This document shows positions 32,156-41,852 of a stretch of 64,000 bases of DNA, one piece after another; the stretch's first letter is position 1, and each line of letters opens with the position of its first letter. Under the pieces are notes generated by a model, which did not search any database, had not been told where the DNA came from, and worked only from the letters and a program-made list of their open reading frames with translations. Source of the stretch: Streptomyces rapamycinicus NRRL 5491 (lineage in GTDB: Bacteria > Actinomycetota > Actinomycetes > Streptomycetales > Streptomycetaceae); contig NZ_CP085193.1 of assembly GCF_024298965.1 (NCBI RefSeq), positions 4,898,001 to 4,962,000 of the forward strand, given 5' to 3'. The position numbers and the translations under genes are program-made.

Positions 32156-33184
32156 ATGCGCCAGGCCAGAGCACTCCACCTCTCCCGCCGCGGTCTGCTC
32201 ACCGCGGGCGGCGCCCTCGGACTCGGAGCCCTGGTCACCGCCTGCGGGGACAACGGCGGTTCGGGCTCCGGCGGCGACGACAGCGGCGGCGGCTCCTGGT
32301 CGTTCACCGATGACCGCGAGAAGAAGATCAGTCTCGACAGCCGGCCGCAGCACATCGTCGCCTACATCGGCGCGGCGGCCGCGCTCTACGACTTCGGCAT
32401 CGAGAAGCAGATCACGGGCGTCTTCGGCCCGACCACGCTGAAGAACGGCAAGCCGGACGTCCAGGCGGGCGACTTCCCCGTCGACCGGGCCACGTCCCTG
32501 GGCAACACCTGGGGCCAGTTCAACGTCGAGAAGTACGCCTCACTCAGCCCCGATCTGCTGATCACCAACATGTTCGACCCGGGCGCGCTCTTCTACATCC
32601 CGGACGACAGCAAGAAGAAGATCCTGCAGCTGGCCCCCAGCGCCGCCATCTCCACCGGCCGGATCTCCATGCTCGAGCCCATCAAGCGCTACGCCGCGCT
32701 GGCCGAGGCGCTCGGCGCCGATCTGAAGGCGAAGAAGGTCACCGACGCCAAGGCGCGGTTCGAGAAGGCCACCGAGACCCTGCGCAAAACCGTCAAATCA
32801 CACAAGATCAAGGTCATGGCCTGCTCCGCCAGCGCCGATCTCTTCTATGTCTCCAACCCGAAGATCAATGCCGACCTGATCTACTTCAGCGAGCTCGGCG
32901 TCGACTTCGTCGTCCCCGAAAAGCCCGACAAGGGCGGCTACTTCGAGAGCCTCAGCTGGGAGAACGCCGACAAGTACGACGCCGATGTGCTCTTCCTCGA
33001 CAACCGCACCGCGACCCTCCAGCCCAAGGCCCTGACCTCCAAGCCGACCTGGTCCAAGCTGGCCGCGGTCAAGGCCGGTCAGATCACCCCCTGGAGCAGC
33101 GAGCCGCGCTTCTCGTACGCCGGCGCCGCCCCCCTCGTCGAATCCCTCACCAAGGCCATCCAGGACGCGAAGAAGGTCAGCTGA
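32156..33184 (+). CDS. desE: Ferrioxamine-binding lipoprotein DesE
   Basis: 342 aa. Tat-type signal SRRGLLTAGGALGLGALVTAC with lipobox LVTAC, lipidated Cys30, then a Gly/Ser linker. The mature part is a siderophore-binding protein of the FeuA/FhuD class (AYIGAAAALYDFGIEKQITGVFGPT, YASLSPDLLITNMFDP). It captures ferrioxamine outside the membrane for an ABC importer; no permease or ATPase genes are in the window. First gene of desE-desF-desA-desB-desC-desD, preceded by the iron box. Confidence 0.93.
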   Translation: MRQARALHLSRRGLLTAGGALGLGALVTACGDNGGSGSGGDDSGGGSWSFTDDREKKISLDSRPQHIVAYIGAAAALYDFGIEKQITGVFGPTTLKNGKPDVQAGDFPVDRATSLGNTWGQFNVEKYASLSPDLLITNMFDPGALFYIPDDSKKKILQLAPSAAISTGRISMLEPIKRYAALAEALGADLKAKKVTDAKARFEKATETLRKTVKSHKIKVMACSASADLFYVSNPKINADLIYFSELGVDFVVPEKPDKGGYFESLSWENADKYDADVLFLDNRTATLQPKALTSKPTWSKLAAVKAGQITPWSSEPRFSYAGAAPLVESLTKAIQDAKKVS

Positions 33185-33245
33185 CGGTCAGTCGACCGGC
33201 TGGCCCCGGCCTCCCCACGGCAAGCGAAGGGAAGACCCCCCTCCC

Positions 33246-34133
33246 ATGACCACCGCAGCCATCAAAACCGCCACCACCACCGCCATCCCGTTCCGGTTCT
33301 TCGACGCGCGGGTCGTAAGGACCCGCTCGCTCGGACCGTCCATGGCGCGGATCACCTTCGGCGGCACCTGTCTGAAGGACTTCACCGGCGGCGGCCGCGA
33401 CCAGCGCTTCAAACTCTTCCTGCCGCACCCCGGCCAGACCGCCCCGGTGGTGCCGGTCGAGGCCGGGGAGGGCTGGTTCACCACCTGGCGGGCGATGGAC
33501 CCGGCCGAACGCGGCATCATGCGCTCGTACACGGTGCGCCAGCAGCGCCGCGACCCCGACGAGATCGACGTGGACTTCGCGCTCCACCACGACGGCGGCC
33601 CGGCCGCCCGCTGGGCCGCCCGCGCCGAGGCCGGTGACCGCGTCACCCTGCTGGGCCCGGTCGTGGAGGACAACGGCGGGGTGGACTTCCGGCCGCCGTC
33701 CAGGACCGACTGGGTGCTGATCACCGGCGACGAGACCGCGCTGCCCGCCATCGCGGGCATCCTCGAATGGCTGCCCGCCCACTTCCCCGTCAAGGTGTGG
33801 CTCGAGGTCCAGCACGCCGAGGACATCCAGGAGCTGCGCACCGAGGCGAAAGCCGAGATCACCTGGCTGGTCCGGGACGCCGTCGCCCCCGGCACCCCGC
33901 GCTCCGCCCTGCTGCTGAACGCGGTGGGCGCCACCGAGCTGCCGCACGGCACGCCGTACGCCTGGATCGCGGGCGAGGCCGGAACGGTCAGGGCGCTGCG
34001 CCGCCACCTGGTGCGCGAGCGCGGCTTCGACCGTAAGGCCGTCACCTTCACCGGCTACTGGCGCCTGGGCGCCTGTGAGGAGCAGCTCGTCGAGGAGGCC
34101 GTGTCGGGCACCGGCCCCGCGACCGACGACTGA
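33246..34133 (+). CDS. desF: Siderophore-interacting FAD reductase DesF
   Basis: 295 aa, SIP/ViuB family. It reduces ferric siderophore to release iron in the cytoplasm. Motifs: FAD-binding MRSYTVRQQ, substrate/NADPH part LITGDETALPAIAGILEWLP, IAGEAGTVRALRRHLVRERGF and the closing TGYWRLGA. GAAGGGAAGA lies upstream of the ATG. Follows desE by 61 nt; a 344-nt gap separates it from desA. Confidence 0.92.
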   Translation: MTTAAIKTATTTAIPFRFFDARVVRTRSLGPSMARITFGGTCLKDFTGGGRDQRFKLFLPHPGQTAPVVPVEAGEGWFTTWRAMDPAERGIMRSYTVRQQRRDPDEIDVDFALHHDGGPAARWAARAEAGDRVTLLGPVVEDNGGVDFRPPSRTDWVLITGDETALPAIAGILEWLPAHFPVKVWLEVQHAEDIQELRTEAKAEITWLVRDAVAPGTPRSALLLNAVGATELPHGTPYAWIAGEAGTVRALRRHLVRERGFDRKAVTFTGYWRLGACEEQLVEEAVSGTGPATDD

Positions 34134-34477
34134 CCCCCGTCGCCGTACCCGCTGTCCATCCCCACAGCCACGACCCTCGGCTGAGCCGTCAGCCACAACT
34201 CACAGCTGAATCGTCAGCCGCGACCCACAGCTGACTCCACAACCGCGCCGCACAACTGAATCCATCTGAAGGACCGCGGAGGACCGACCGCTGGACGCCA
34301 GGCGGCCGACCGCTCGGCGCGCCCCCACGCGCCCTGCCGCCACGTCCAGCGCCCCCGCACGCCCCCGTACGCCCACCAGGCCGTGAGGCAGTCAGGCCGC
34401 GGGACACCCCTCCCCACCCCAGCCGCATGCCCGCGCCGTCCGCACGCCCGCATGCTCGTTTCCAGAAGGGACAGACC
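34134..34477. other. desF-desA intergenic region with 25-bp repeats
   Basis: No gene is seen. A 25-bp unit beginning GTCAGCC(A/G)C(A/G)AC and continuing CACAGCTGA occurs at 34188-34212 and 34213-34237, with degenerate copies on both sides. I looked for a second iron box ahead of desA, as described for S. coelicolor, and found none. Confidence 0.6.
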
Positions 34478-36055
34478 GTGAGTTTCCTCGCGCAGACCGC
34501 TGAGGACCCGTCGCCGGAGCCGATACCCGGGGCGGCGGATGGCAGGGCCCACCTCTTCAACGGCCGTACGGCGGAACGTTATCGGCGCTCCGTGACCGAC
34601 GGCGTCAGCCTGGTGGCCGCCACCGTCGCCCGCGCCGAGCGCCCCTTCACCGGCATCACCCCCGCCGAACTCGCCCCCGAGATCTCCGGAATCGACCTGG
34701 AGCGCCCGCTCGGCGATCCGGATGCCGCGCTCGATGAGCTGGAGAGCGTCTACCTCAAGGACGCCGTCTACTTCCACCACCCGCGCTACCTGGCCCACCT
34801 CAACTGCCCCGTGGTGATCCCCGCGCTGCTGGGCGAGGCCGTCCTCTCCGCCGTCAACTCCTCGCTCGACACCTGGGACCAGAGCGCCGGCGGCACCCTG
34901 ATCGAACGCCGGCTGATCGACTGGACCGCCGAGCGCATCGGCCTCGGCGAGGCCGCGGACGGCATCTTCACCAGCGGCGGCACCCAGTCCAACCTCCAGG
35001 CGATGCTGCTGGCCCGCGACGAGGCGTGCACCCTGGTCGAGAAGGAGGCCATCGCCGCCGGTGAGACGATCGCCAAATCCGCGATCCTGCCCCGGCTGCG
35101 CATCCTCACCTCCCAGGTCGGCCACTTCTCCATCCAGAAGGCCGCCGCCATCCTGGGGCTCGGCTACGAGGCCGTCATCCCGGTCCCCTGCGACCAGGAC
35201 CGCCGGATGCGGACCGTCTCCCTCGCCCATGAGCTGGACCGCTGCCGCCGCGAGGGCCTGATCGTCATGGCCGTCGTGGCCACCGCGGGCACCACCGACT
35301 TCGGCTCCATCGACCCGCTGCCCGAGATCGCCGAGCTGTGCGCCCGGCACGGCACCTGGCTGCACGTGGACGCCGCGTACGGCTGCGGACTGCTGGCCTC
35401 CCCCACCCGCCGCCACCTCCTGGACGGCATCGAGCGCGCCGACTCGGTGACCGTGGACTACCACAAGTCCTTCTTCCAGCCGGTCAGCTCCAGCGCCGTC
35501 CTGGTCCGCGACCGCGCCACGCTGAGCCACGCCACGTACCACGCGGACTACCTCAACCCCGAGCGCAGCGCCCGGAAGCTGATCCCCAACCAGGTGGACA
35601 AGTCGATCCAGACCACCCGACGCTTCGACGCGCTCAAGCTCTGGCTGACGCTGCGGATCATGGGTGCGGACGCCGTCGGGTCGCTCTTCGACGAGGTGGT
35701 GGAGCGGGCCGCCGAGGCATGGGCCGTGCTCGACGCCGATCCGCGCTACGAGGTGGTCACCGAGCCCCAGCTGTCCACGCTGGTCTTCCGCTACGTACCG
35801 CCCACCGGCGACGGATCCGACCCGGACCTGGTCGACCGCGCCAATCTGCATGCCCGCGAGGCCCTGGCCGCCTCGGGCGAGGCGGTCGTGGCGGGCACGG
35901 TCGTGGACGGCCGCCACTACCTGAAGTTCACGCTCCTCAACCCGGAGACGTCGCTGCGCGACATCGCGTTCGTCCTCGGCCTCCTCGCCGAGCACGCCGG
36001 TCAGTACCTGGCCCTGCACATCGAGCCCGAACTCAGCCACTCCCGCGCCAGCTGA
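34478..36055 (+). CDS. desA: PLP-dependent lysine decarboxylase DesA
   Basis: 525 aa from the GTG at 34478 with AGAAGGGA upstream; an ATG at 34427 has no ribosome site. It decarboxylates lysine to cadaverine, the first step of desferrioxamine synthesis. Group II decarboxylase features: GIFTSGGTQSNLQAMLLARD, LHVDAAYGCGLL with the PLP-binding Asp, and Lys330 in VDYHKSFFQPVSS as the Schiff-base lysine. Then YHADYLNPERS and QTTRRFDALKLWL. Followed by desB after 33 nt. Confidence 0.95.
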   Translation: MSFLAQTAEDPSPEPIPGAADGRAHLFNGRTAERYRRSVTDGVSLVAATVARAERPFTGITPAELAPEISGIDLERPLGDPDAALDELESVYLKDAVYFHHPRYLAHLNCPVVIPALLGEAVLSAVNSSLDTWDQSAGGTLIERRLIDWTAERIGLGEAADGIFTSGGTQSNLQAMLLARDEACTLVEKEAIAAGETIAKSAILPRLRILTSQVGHFSIQKAAAILGLGYEAVIPVPCDQDRRMRTVSLAHELDRCRREGLIVMAVVATAGTTDFGSIDPLPEIAELCARHGTWLHVDAAYGCGLLASPTRRHLLDGIERADSVTVDYHKSFFQPVSSSAVLVRDRATLSHATYHADYLNPERSARKLIPNQVDKSIQTTRRFDALKLWLTLRIMGADAVGSLFDEVVERAAEAWAVLDADPRYEVVTEPQLSTLVFRYVPPTGDGSDPDLVDRANLHAREALAASGEAVVAGTVVDGRHYLKFTLLNPETSLRDIAFVLGLLAEHAGQYLALHIEPELSHSRAS

Positions 36056-36088
36056 GCCGCTGACCGCACGTCCCCCTCGGAGCACCCC

Positions 36089-37396
36089 GTGTCCACCCCG
36101 CACATATACGACTTCATCGCGGTCGGCCTCGGCCCCTACAACCTGGGCCTCGCCTGCCTCACCGAGCCGATCGGCGAACTCGACGGACTGTTCCTGGAGA
36201 GCAAGCCCGACTTCGACTGGCATCCGGGCATGCTGCTGGACGGCGTCACCCTCCAGACCCCGTTCATGGCCGACCTGGTGACCCTGGCCGACCCCACCTC
36301 CCCGTACTCCTTCCTCAGCTACCTCAAGGAATCGGGACGGCTGTACTCCTTCTACATCCGCGAGATCTTCTATCCGCTGCGCGCCGAGTACAACGACTAC
36401 TGCCGCTGGGCCGCCGCGAAGCTCCCGTCCGTCCGCTTCGGCCACCAGGTGACGAGCGTCGAGTACGACGAGGCCGACGGCCTCTACACGGTGCGCGCCC
36501 TGCGTCCCGCGAGCGGCGAGACCACCACCCACCGCACCCGCCACCTGGTACTGGGCACCGGCACCCCGCCGTATCTGCCCGAGGTGTGCCGGGACCTGGG
36601 CGGCGATCTGCTGCACAACACGGACTACCTGGAGAACAAGCGGGCGCTGCAGTCCAAGAAGTCCATCACCGTCGTCGGCAGCGGCCAGAGCGCCGCCGAG
36701 ATCTACCAGGACCTGCTCGCCGACATCGACACTCACGGCTACCGGCTGAACTGGGTGACCCGCTCCCCGCGCTTCTTCCCGCTGGAGTACACCAAACTCA
36801 CCCTGGAGATGACCTCGCCCGAGTACGTGGACTACTTCCACGCGCTCCCCGAGGACACCCGCTACCGGCTGGAGGGCGAGCAGAAGGGCCTGTTCAAGGG
36901 GATCGACGCCGACCTCATCAACGGCATCTTCGACCTCCTGTACCAGAAGAGCGTCAGCGGCCCGGTGCCCACCCGGCTGCTGACCAACACCGCGCTCACC
37001 GACGCGGCGTACGACGAGCAGTCCGCCACGTACACCCTCGGGCTGCGCCATACGGAGCAGGAGCGGGACTTCTCGCTCACCACCCAGGGGCTCGTCCTGG
37101 CCACCGGCTACCGCTACCAGGTGCCCGCCTTCCTCGACCCGGTGCGCGACCGCATCCGCTGGGACCGCCACGGCCGCTTCGACGTCGCCCGCAACTACAG
37201 CATCGACACCACCGGGCGCGGCATCTTCCTCCAGAACGGCGCCACCCACGCCCACAGCCTGACCTCCCCGGACCTGGGCATGGGCCCGTACCGCAACGCG
37301 TGGATCATCCGTGAGCTGCTGGGCCGGGAGCACTATCCGGTGGAGAAGTCCATCGCCTTCCAGGAGTTCGGCGCACCGGAAGGAGCCGTGTCATGA
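36089..37396 (+). CDS. desB: Cadaverine N-monooxygenase DesB
   Basis: 435 aa, lysine/ornithine N-monooxygenase family. It hydroxylates one amine of cadaverine with FAD, NADPH and O2. FAD site [16 protein letters not shown] at the N-terminus, NADPH site [18 protein letters not shown], and the C-terminal [13 protein letters not shown] (ATGY motif). GTG start. Its stop overlaps the desC start (ATGA at 37393-37396). Confidence 0.96.
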   Translation: MSTPHIYDFIAVGLGPYNLGLACLTEPIGELDGLFLESKPDFDWHPGMLLDGVTLQTPFMADLVTLADPTSPYSFLSYLKESGRLYSFYIREIFYPLRAEYNDYCRWAAAKLPSVRFGHQVTSVEYDEADGLYTVRALRPASGETTTHRTRHLVLGTGTPPYLPEVCRDLGGDLLHNTDYLENKRALQSKKSITVVGSGQSAAEIYQDLLADIDTHGYRLNWVTRSPRFFPLEYTKLTLEMTSPEYVDYFHALPEDTRYRLEGEQKGLFKGIDADLINGIFDLLYQKSVSGPVPTRLLTNTALTDAAYDEQSATYTLGLRHTEQERDFSLTTQGLVLATGYRYQVPAFLDPVRDRIRWDRHGRFDVARNYSIDTTGRGIFLQNGATHAHSLTSPDLGMGPYRNAWIIRELLGREHYPVEKSIAFQEFGAPEGAVS

Positions 37397-38136
37397 CAAC
37401 CCCGCCACTTTTCCAGCACACCGACGCACGTCTGGGCACCTTCGCCCTGCGTGCCCTGGACCCGGCGGCCGACACCGCGCTGCTGCACGGCTGGGTGACC
37501 CACCCCAAGGCGTCGTTCTGGATGATGCAGGAGGCGGACGAGGCCGAGGTCGCCGACGAGTACCGCAGGATCCACGAGCATCCGCACCACGAGGCGTTCA
37601 TCGGCCTGCACGAGGGACGCCCGGCGTTCCTGGCCGAACGCTACGACCCGTCGCGGGTGGAACTCGCCGGTCTCTACCCCGCCCGGCCCGGCGACGTCGG
37701 CATGCACTTCCTGTGCGCGCCGACCGGCACCCCGGTGCACGGCTTCACCCTCGCCGTGATCACCGCCGTCATGGAGTTCTGCTTCTCCGATCCGCACGTC
37801 CGGCGCGTCGTCGTCGAGCCCGATGTGGGCAACGACGCGGTGCACGCGCTCAACGCGGCCGTCGGCTTCGAGATCGTCGAGCAGATCGCCAAACCCGAGA
37901 AGGACGCCTACCTCAGCATCTGCACCCGCGAGCGGTTCGAGGCCGCACGCACGGCGCTGGCCGCCGACGCGGCCCGGACCGACAGGACCGACAGGACCGA
38001 CAGGACCGACAGGACCGACAGGACCGACCGCGCCGATGGGACCGACGGGACCGAGATGACCGGCCGGACCGACGGGACCGACAGGACCGCCCGGAGCGAC
38101 CGAACCGCCCGCACCGCCCAAGGAGTGACCCGATGA
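37393..38136 (+). CDS. desC: N-hydroxycadaverine acyltransferase DesC with repeat tail
   Basis: 247 aa. It acylates N-hydroxycadaverine with succinyl- or acetyl-CoA. The core (1-195) is an IucB/RhbD-type GNAT domain: [57 protein letters not shown]. After about residue 195 the family fold is complete, and a tail of about 50 residues follows made of R-T-D triplets, encoded by a 9-bp tandem repeat. DesC proteins I know end near the core, so the tail looks like a recent in-frame expansion. Both ends use ATGA overlaps (with desB and desD). Confidence 0.93.
   Translation: MTTPPLFQHTDARLGTFALRALDPAADTALLHGWVTHPKASFWMMQEADEAEVADEYRRIHEHPHHEAFIGLHEGRPAFLAERYDPSRVELAGLYPARPGDVGMHFLCAPTGTPVHGFTLAVITAVMEFCFSDPHVRRVVVEPDVGNDAVHALNAAVGFEIVEQIAKPEKDAYLSICTRERFEAARTALAADAARTDRTDRTDRTDRTDRTDRADGTDGTEMTGRTDGTDRTARSDRTARTAQGVTR
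37976..38029 (+). repeat. 9-bp tandem repeat in the desC 3' end
   Basis: Five exact copies of GGACCGACA (37976-38020) and a sixth with one change, grading into degenerate units to about 38115. In frame, each unit encodes R-T-D. A slippage-prone array just before the desD start. Confidence 0.92.
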
Positions 38137-39920
38137 GCCCCCGCGACGCCGTCGCCCACCTCACCCCCGACCTGTGGGACCGGGCAGGCCGCCTCCTCAT
38201 CCGCAAGGCCCTCGCCGAGTTCACCCACGAGCGCCTGCTCTCCCCCGAGCTCGGCCCCGCCGGCCGCTACGCCGTGACCAGCGACGACGGGGCGGTGACC
38301 TACCGCTTCGCCGCCCAGGTCCTCTCCCTGGACCACTGGCTGGTCGAGGCGGACAGCATCACCCGCCACGACCGGACCGGCGCCGAACTCCCCCTGGACG
38401 CACTGGACTTCTTCATCGAGCTGTGCGGGCGGCTCGGCCTGAGCGAGGACGTCCTCCCCGTCTACCTCGAGGAGATCAGCTCCACCCTCTCCGGGACGGC
38501 GTTCAAACTGGCCGGTGAGCCGGAGGCCGCCGCCCAACTGGCCAAATCCGGCTTCCAGGAGATCGAGACGGGGATGACCGAGGGCCACCCCTGCTTCGTC
38601 GCCAACAACGGCCGCCTGGGCTTCGGCATCCACGAATACCTCTCGTACGCCCCCGAGACCGCGAGCCCCGTCCACCTGATCTGGCTCGCCGCCCGCCGCG
38701 ACCGCTCCACCTTCACCTCCTCCACGGACCTGGACTACGACGCCCTGGTCCGCTCCGAACTGAGCGAGGAGACCCGGACCCGCTTCGCGCGGACCCTCAC
38801 CGACCTCGGCCTGGACCCGGCCGACTACCACCTGCTACCGGTGCACCCCTGGCAGTGGTGGAACAAGCTGTCGGTCAGCTTCGCCGCCGAGGTCGCCCGG
38901 CAGTACCTGGTGTGCCTGGGCCCCGGCGACGACGAGTACCTGGCCCAGCAGTCGATCCGGACGTTCTTCAACACCAGCGACCCGTCCAAGCACTATGTGA
39001 AGACCGCGCTGTCGGTGCTGAACATGGGCTTCATGCGGGGCCTGTCGGCGGCGTACATGGAGGCGACACCGGCCATCAACGACTGGCTGGCATCTCTGAT
39101 CGCCTCGGACGAGACCTTCCGCGCCGCGCGTTTCTCCATCATCCGGGAACGAGCCGCCATCGGCTACCACCACCGCCAGTACGAGACGGCCACGGCGAAG
39201 GGCTCGCCGTACCGCAAGATGCTGGCGGCCCTGTGGCGCGAGAGCCCCGTCCCGTCCCTGGAACCCGGCCAGCGCCTGGCCACCATGGCCTCGCTCCTCC
39301 ACACCGACCCCGACGGCGTCTCCTTCGTCAGCGCCCTCATCGAGGAATCCGGCCTCACCCCCGCCACATGGCTACGCCGCTACCTGGACGCCTACCTCAC
39401 CCCGGTCCTGCACAGCTTCTACGCCTACGACCTGGTCTTCATGCCGCACGGCGAGAACGTCATCCTGGTGATCGAGGACGGCGCCGTCCAGCGCGTGATC
39501 TTCAAGGACATCGCCGAGGAGATCGCCGTCATGGACCCCACAGCGGTCCTCCCCCCGACCGTGGAACGCATCCGCGTAGACGTCCCCGAGGACAAGAAAC
39601 TCCTCTCGATCTTCACGGACGTCTTCGACTGCTTCCTCCGCTTCCTCAACGGCATCCTGGTCATCGAGGGCCTCCTGGAGGAAGACACCTTCTGGCAGAC
39701 GGTCGCCGACTGCGTCCTCTCCTACCAGCGCTCGGCCCCCCACCTCGCGGACAAATTCGCCCGGTACGACATGTTCGCCGAGGACTTCGCCCTCTCCTGC
39801 CTCAACCGCCTCCAGCTCCGCAACAACCGCGAAATGGTGGACCTCCAGGACCCGGCGGGCGCCCTCCAGCTGATCGGCACACTGAAGAACCCACTCGCAG
39901 GGCTGAGGGCAGGGGCCTGA
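38133..39920 (+). CDS. desD: Desferrioxamine synthetase DesD (NIS synthetase)
   Basis: 595 aa, IucA/IucC superfamily type C. With ATP it oligomerises and macrocyclises N-hydroxy-N-succinylcadaverine into desferrioxamine E/B. Visible marks: [83 protein letters not shown] and IFKDIAEEI. The start is the ATG at 38133, which overlaps the desC stop and follows AAGGAG at 8 nt. The frame stays open back to 37311 but that is desC DNA. Last gene of the operon, followed by a hairpin. Confidence 0.96.
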   Translation: MSPRDAVAHLTPDLWDRAGRLLIRKALAEFTHERLLSPELGPAGRYAVTSDDGAVTYRFAAQVLSLDHWLVEADSITRHDRTGAELPLDALDFFIELCGRLGLSEDVLPVYLEEISSTLSGTAFKLAGEPEAAAQLAKSGFQEIETGMTEGHPCFVANNGRLGFGIHEYLSYAPETASPVHLIWLAARRDRSTFTSSTDLDYDALVRSELSEETRTRFARTLTDLGLDPADYHLLPVHPWQWWNKLSVSFAAEVARQYLVCLGPGDDEYLAQQSIRTFFNTSDPSKHYVKTALSVLNMGFMRGLSAAYMEATPAINDWLASLIASDETFRAARFSIIRERAAIGYHHRQYETATAKGSPYRKMLAALWRESPVPSLEPGQRLATMASLLHTDPDGVSFVSALIEESGLTPATWLRRYLDAYLTPVLHSFYAYDLVFMPHGENVILVIEDGAVQRVIFKDIAEEIAVMDPTAVLPPTVERIRVDVPEDKKLLSIFTDVFDCFLRFLNGILVIEGLLEEDTFWQTVADCVLSYQRSAPHLADKFARYDMFAEDFALSCLNRLQLRNNREMVDLQDPAGALQLIGTLKNPLAGLRAGA

Positions 39921-39950
39921 CCCACCCGACGCCCCCGACAGCCCCGAGGG

Positions 39951-39976
39951 CTCGGGCCGGGACATCCCGGCCCGAG
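39951..39976. terminator. Terminator of the des operon
   Basis: CTCGGGCCGGGA (39951-39962) and TCCCGGCCCGAG (39965-39976): 12-bp perfect arms, 31 nt after the desD stop. Confidence 0.8.
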
Positions 39977-40372
39977 ACGAAACCCGGGCCCCACCACCCC
40001 GGAGCCCCCGAACGCCCCCGTACCCGACCCGCTACACTGTGACGGCGCGCCGCGGCGGCACCACCATGCCGCCCTGACGCCGGGCCTCCGTGGGGCTTGT
40101 AGAAAACTCCGTCGCTGCAGGTCAACGCGCGGCAAGCAGAATGCTTCGGAACGCTTGACCCCAGATCCTGAAACGCAGTGCGAATTGCTGCAGGTCAGAC
40201 CCGGAGCTCGCGAGGCATGGCGACGGCCAGCTCCTGGCCGAGGTTTCAGCCAGCCGGGCCGACGAGCAGGCTTGCAGATGCCTTCACTTGAGTGGCAATC
40301 AGCCAGCTCAGCGCTTCGCTCATGCGGCGGCCGTTGGCTCGCCATGACTGGGGCCCAGGCCCACCGTGAAGC
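39977..40372. other. Intergenic stretch, start of the accessory patch
   Basis: No gene recognised in either strand. Base composition falls from the right of about 40120 on. TACACT at about 40032 could be a -10 box. Short open frames (for example 40155-40391) have no family resemblance and no GC3 bias. Confidence 0.4.
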
Positions 40373-40819
40373 ATGGGCATTTCCTGTCTGAGTACACGGC
40401 ACACCGTACTGATCGTTCTGCTGTCCCATGACAGCAGAACGATCCTGCTACATCAGCCGACAAGCACGGCAACGTGGTGGCCGCTGCGGCTTGATGTGCC
40501 GCGGGGTAGCTCAAGCGCCAGGGTGGTACGCCGATGGCAGCGGCAGGGCACGGCGCTGCGCAACCTTCGCAGAGGCGGAGTAACCGGATATCTGACGACG
40601 ACCGTCTCAAGCCCAGCCGGCCCGACCACCCAGAAATATCGGGTAATGATTTTCAAGCTTTCAGAGCCGACGGCACCCGGCTCAGTGACCCCTTCTGCTC
40701 AATGGTGGCCCATTACGCAGCTCAAGCAGGCCACGGTTTTCCCCCGAGAGTTGGGCCTCTTCATGGAAGGGTACGTCGAAGGCTGGATTCCGGACGGTAG
40801 AATCACTCTGGACAACTGA
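40373..40819 (+). CDS. Hypothetical protein, faintly Nudix-like
   Basis: 148 aa. The pattern TVLIVLLSHDSRTILLHQPTSTATWWPL, then TGYLTTTVSSPAGPTTQKYRVMIFKL and SAQWWPITQL looks like the strand order of Nudix hydrolases. The catalytic Nudix box (GxxxxxExxxxxxxREUxEE) is not there: the corresponding stretch is Arg-rich (VVRRWQRQGTALRNLRRGGV) without the Glu residues. Either a degenerate Nudix gene or an unrelated protein. A 34-bp palindrome overlaps codons 13-24. GC3 bias is weak, so coding status is uncertain. Confidence 0.4.
   Translation: MGISCLSTRHTVLIVLLSHDSRTILLHQPTSTATWWPLRLDVPRGSSSARVVRRWQRQGTALRNLRRGGVTGYLTTTVSSPAGPTTQKYRVMIFKLSEPTAPGSVTPSAQWWPITQLKQATVFPRELGLFMEGYVEGWIPDGRITLDN
40411..40444. 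repeat. 15-bp perfect inverted repeat
   Basis: GATCGTTCTGCTGTC (40411-40425), 4-nt spacer CCAT, GACAGCAGAACGATC (40430-40444). Both arms are exact. It lies at the 5' end of a doubtful ORF; could be a terminator, an operator or a mobile-element end. Confidence 0.75.
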
Positions 40820-40914
40820 TGCACGAGGTCCGGCTTGGTTTACGCGGCGGCCGAGTCGTAGAGGCCAGTGCGCACATCCGCTCCTCACGGTGTGTTCAGC
40901 CGGCTGGACACTCG

Positions 40915-41742
40915 TCACGGAAGTTCGTCGAAATTCATCTGTCCCGATGTGATCTGCTGTCGATCCGCTTCACGGGCACTGAGCAGCGCCTCCACGTGCC
41001 CCACCGTGCGTACCAGGTGTGCGTCGTAGAGCCAGTGGAGATTTCCTTCGCGCTCCAGCCGGCCGCTGACATGCACGGCGAGGTTCTCCTCGTAGGCGTG
41101 GATCGCCTCGTGGTACTCGTCCTCGTCGGCCAACCGGACACGTACCTTTCGCGGCTGGCCGCTTGTCAGATTCTCGACGCCGAACACACCGGGGCTGTCG
41201 GCCTCTTTACGGGCCAGCAGATGCACTCTGCCGGTGACTGAAACGAACTCGGAGTCCTCTGCGGCCGCTAGCCGGTGTGCGGCCTTCCCCAGAACCGGGG
41301 CATCGCCGCCCGAGAACTCATAGCGCGATACGGGTTCGTCAAATCCGCCCGGCACCGAGGTGTCCCACTCGATGGTGATCTCGGAACCGTCCGCGTCCTC
41401 CGCGATGCCGAGAACGGCTGTCGTCATCTCGTACGAGATGCCTTCCGGCACCCCTGCGTCGAAGCCAGACAGCGATCCACTGGACCGGAAGTGGCTGATC
41501 GCCTCGACGGTCGCCGCGAGGGCCTTCATCACGCTCTCGCTGACGTCACGACTGAGGGCCCCAGCTGCCGTTCCTATGTCGAGGACCGGAGCGCTGGTCT
41601 TGCGGAGCGGCACGGTCGATGCAGAGGGGGCCAGGGCCTTGACGATGTAGCTGCCCGGTTCGGTCTGTCCCATCAGGACCGAGTCGAGGTAGCGATTCGC
41701 GAACTGCCCGTGCCTGTTGCCGAAGTGCCGTACGGGGTCCAC
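40915..41742 (-). CDS. Uncharacterised protein, 5'-truncated
   Basis: 275 aa from the GTG at 41742. I do not recognise a named family. The frame runs upstream to a stop near 41826 without a start codon, and this extra part (ERLISSARRTLIAGAKSYV) reads as natural protein continuous with DPVRHFGNRHGQFANRYLDSVLMGQTEPGSYIVKAL. The gene has therefore lost its 5' end. The C-terminal third has GFDEPVSRYEFSGGD, VSVTGRVHLLARKEAD and KVRVRLADEDEYHEAIHAY, a soluble alpha/beta protein without membrane segments. It is cut at the same place as the recombinase-like gene on the other strand. Confidence 0.6.
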   Translation of the reverse strand: MDPVRHFGNRHGQFANRYLDSVLMGQTEPGSYIVKALAPSASTVPLRKTSAPVLDIGTAAGALSRDVSESVMKALAATVEAISHFRSSGSLSGFDAGVPEGISYEMTTAVLGIAEDADGSEITIEWDTSVPGGFDEPVSRYEFSGGDAPVLGKAAHRLAAAEDSEFVSVTGRVHLLARKEADSPGVFGVENLTSGQPRKVRVRLADEDEYHEAIHAYEENLAVHVSGRLEREGNLHWLYDAHLVRTVGHVEALLSAREADRQQITSGQMNFDELP

Positions 41743-41852
41743 GTAGGACTTGGCACCAGCGATCAGTGTGCGGCGTGCCGAGGAGATGAGCCGCTCGCAC
41801 CGCGCCTGGCCGTAGCCGCCACGGCCACGTCAGCAACTCGGCCGCAGCCACC

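Noticed and set aside
34214..37333. 1039-codon minus-strand ORF opposite desA/desB
   Set aside because: Shadow of the des genes caused by GC bias; no motif, and the plus strand has unmistakable DesA and DesB signatures.
37976..38115. Short regular repeats considered as a CRISPR array
   Set aside because: Nine-bp units without spacers, in frame inside desC. The arrays at 19407 and 21396 are likewise simple tandem repeats.
37311..39920. Reading desD as an 869-aa protein
   Set aside because: The extra N-terminal codons are desC in another frame; the ATG at 38133 has an AAGGAG and the DesD N-terminus.
40020..40130. Structured-looking region after desD considered as a tRNA or attachment site
   Set aside because: No cloverleaf with a TTCGA arm could be drawn on either strand and no duplicated att core was found near the mobile patch.
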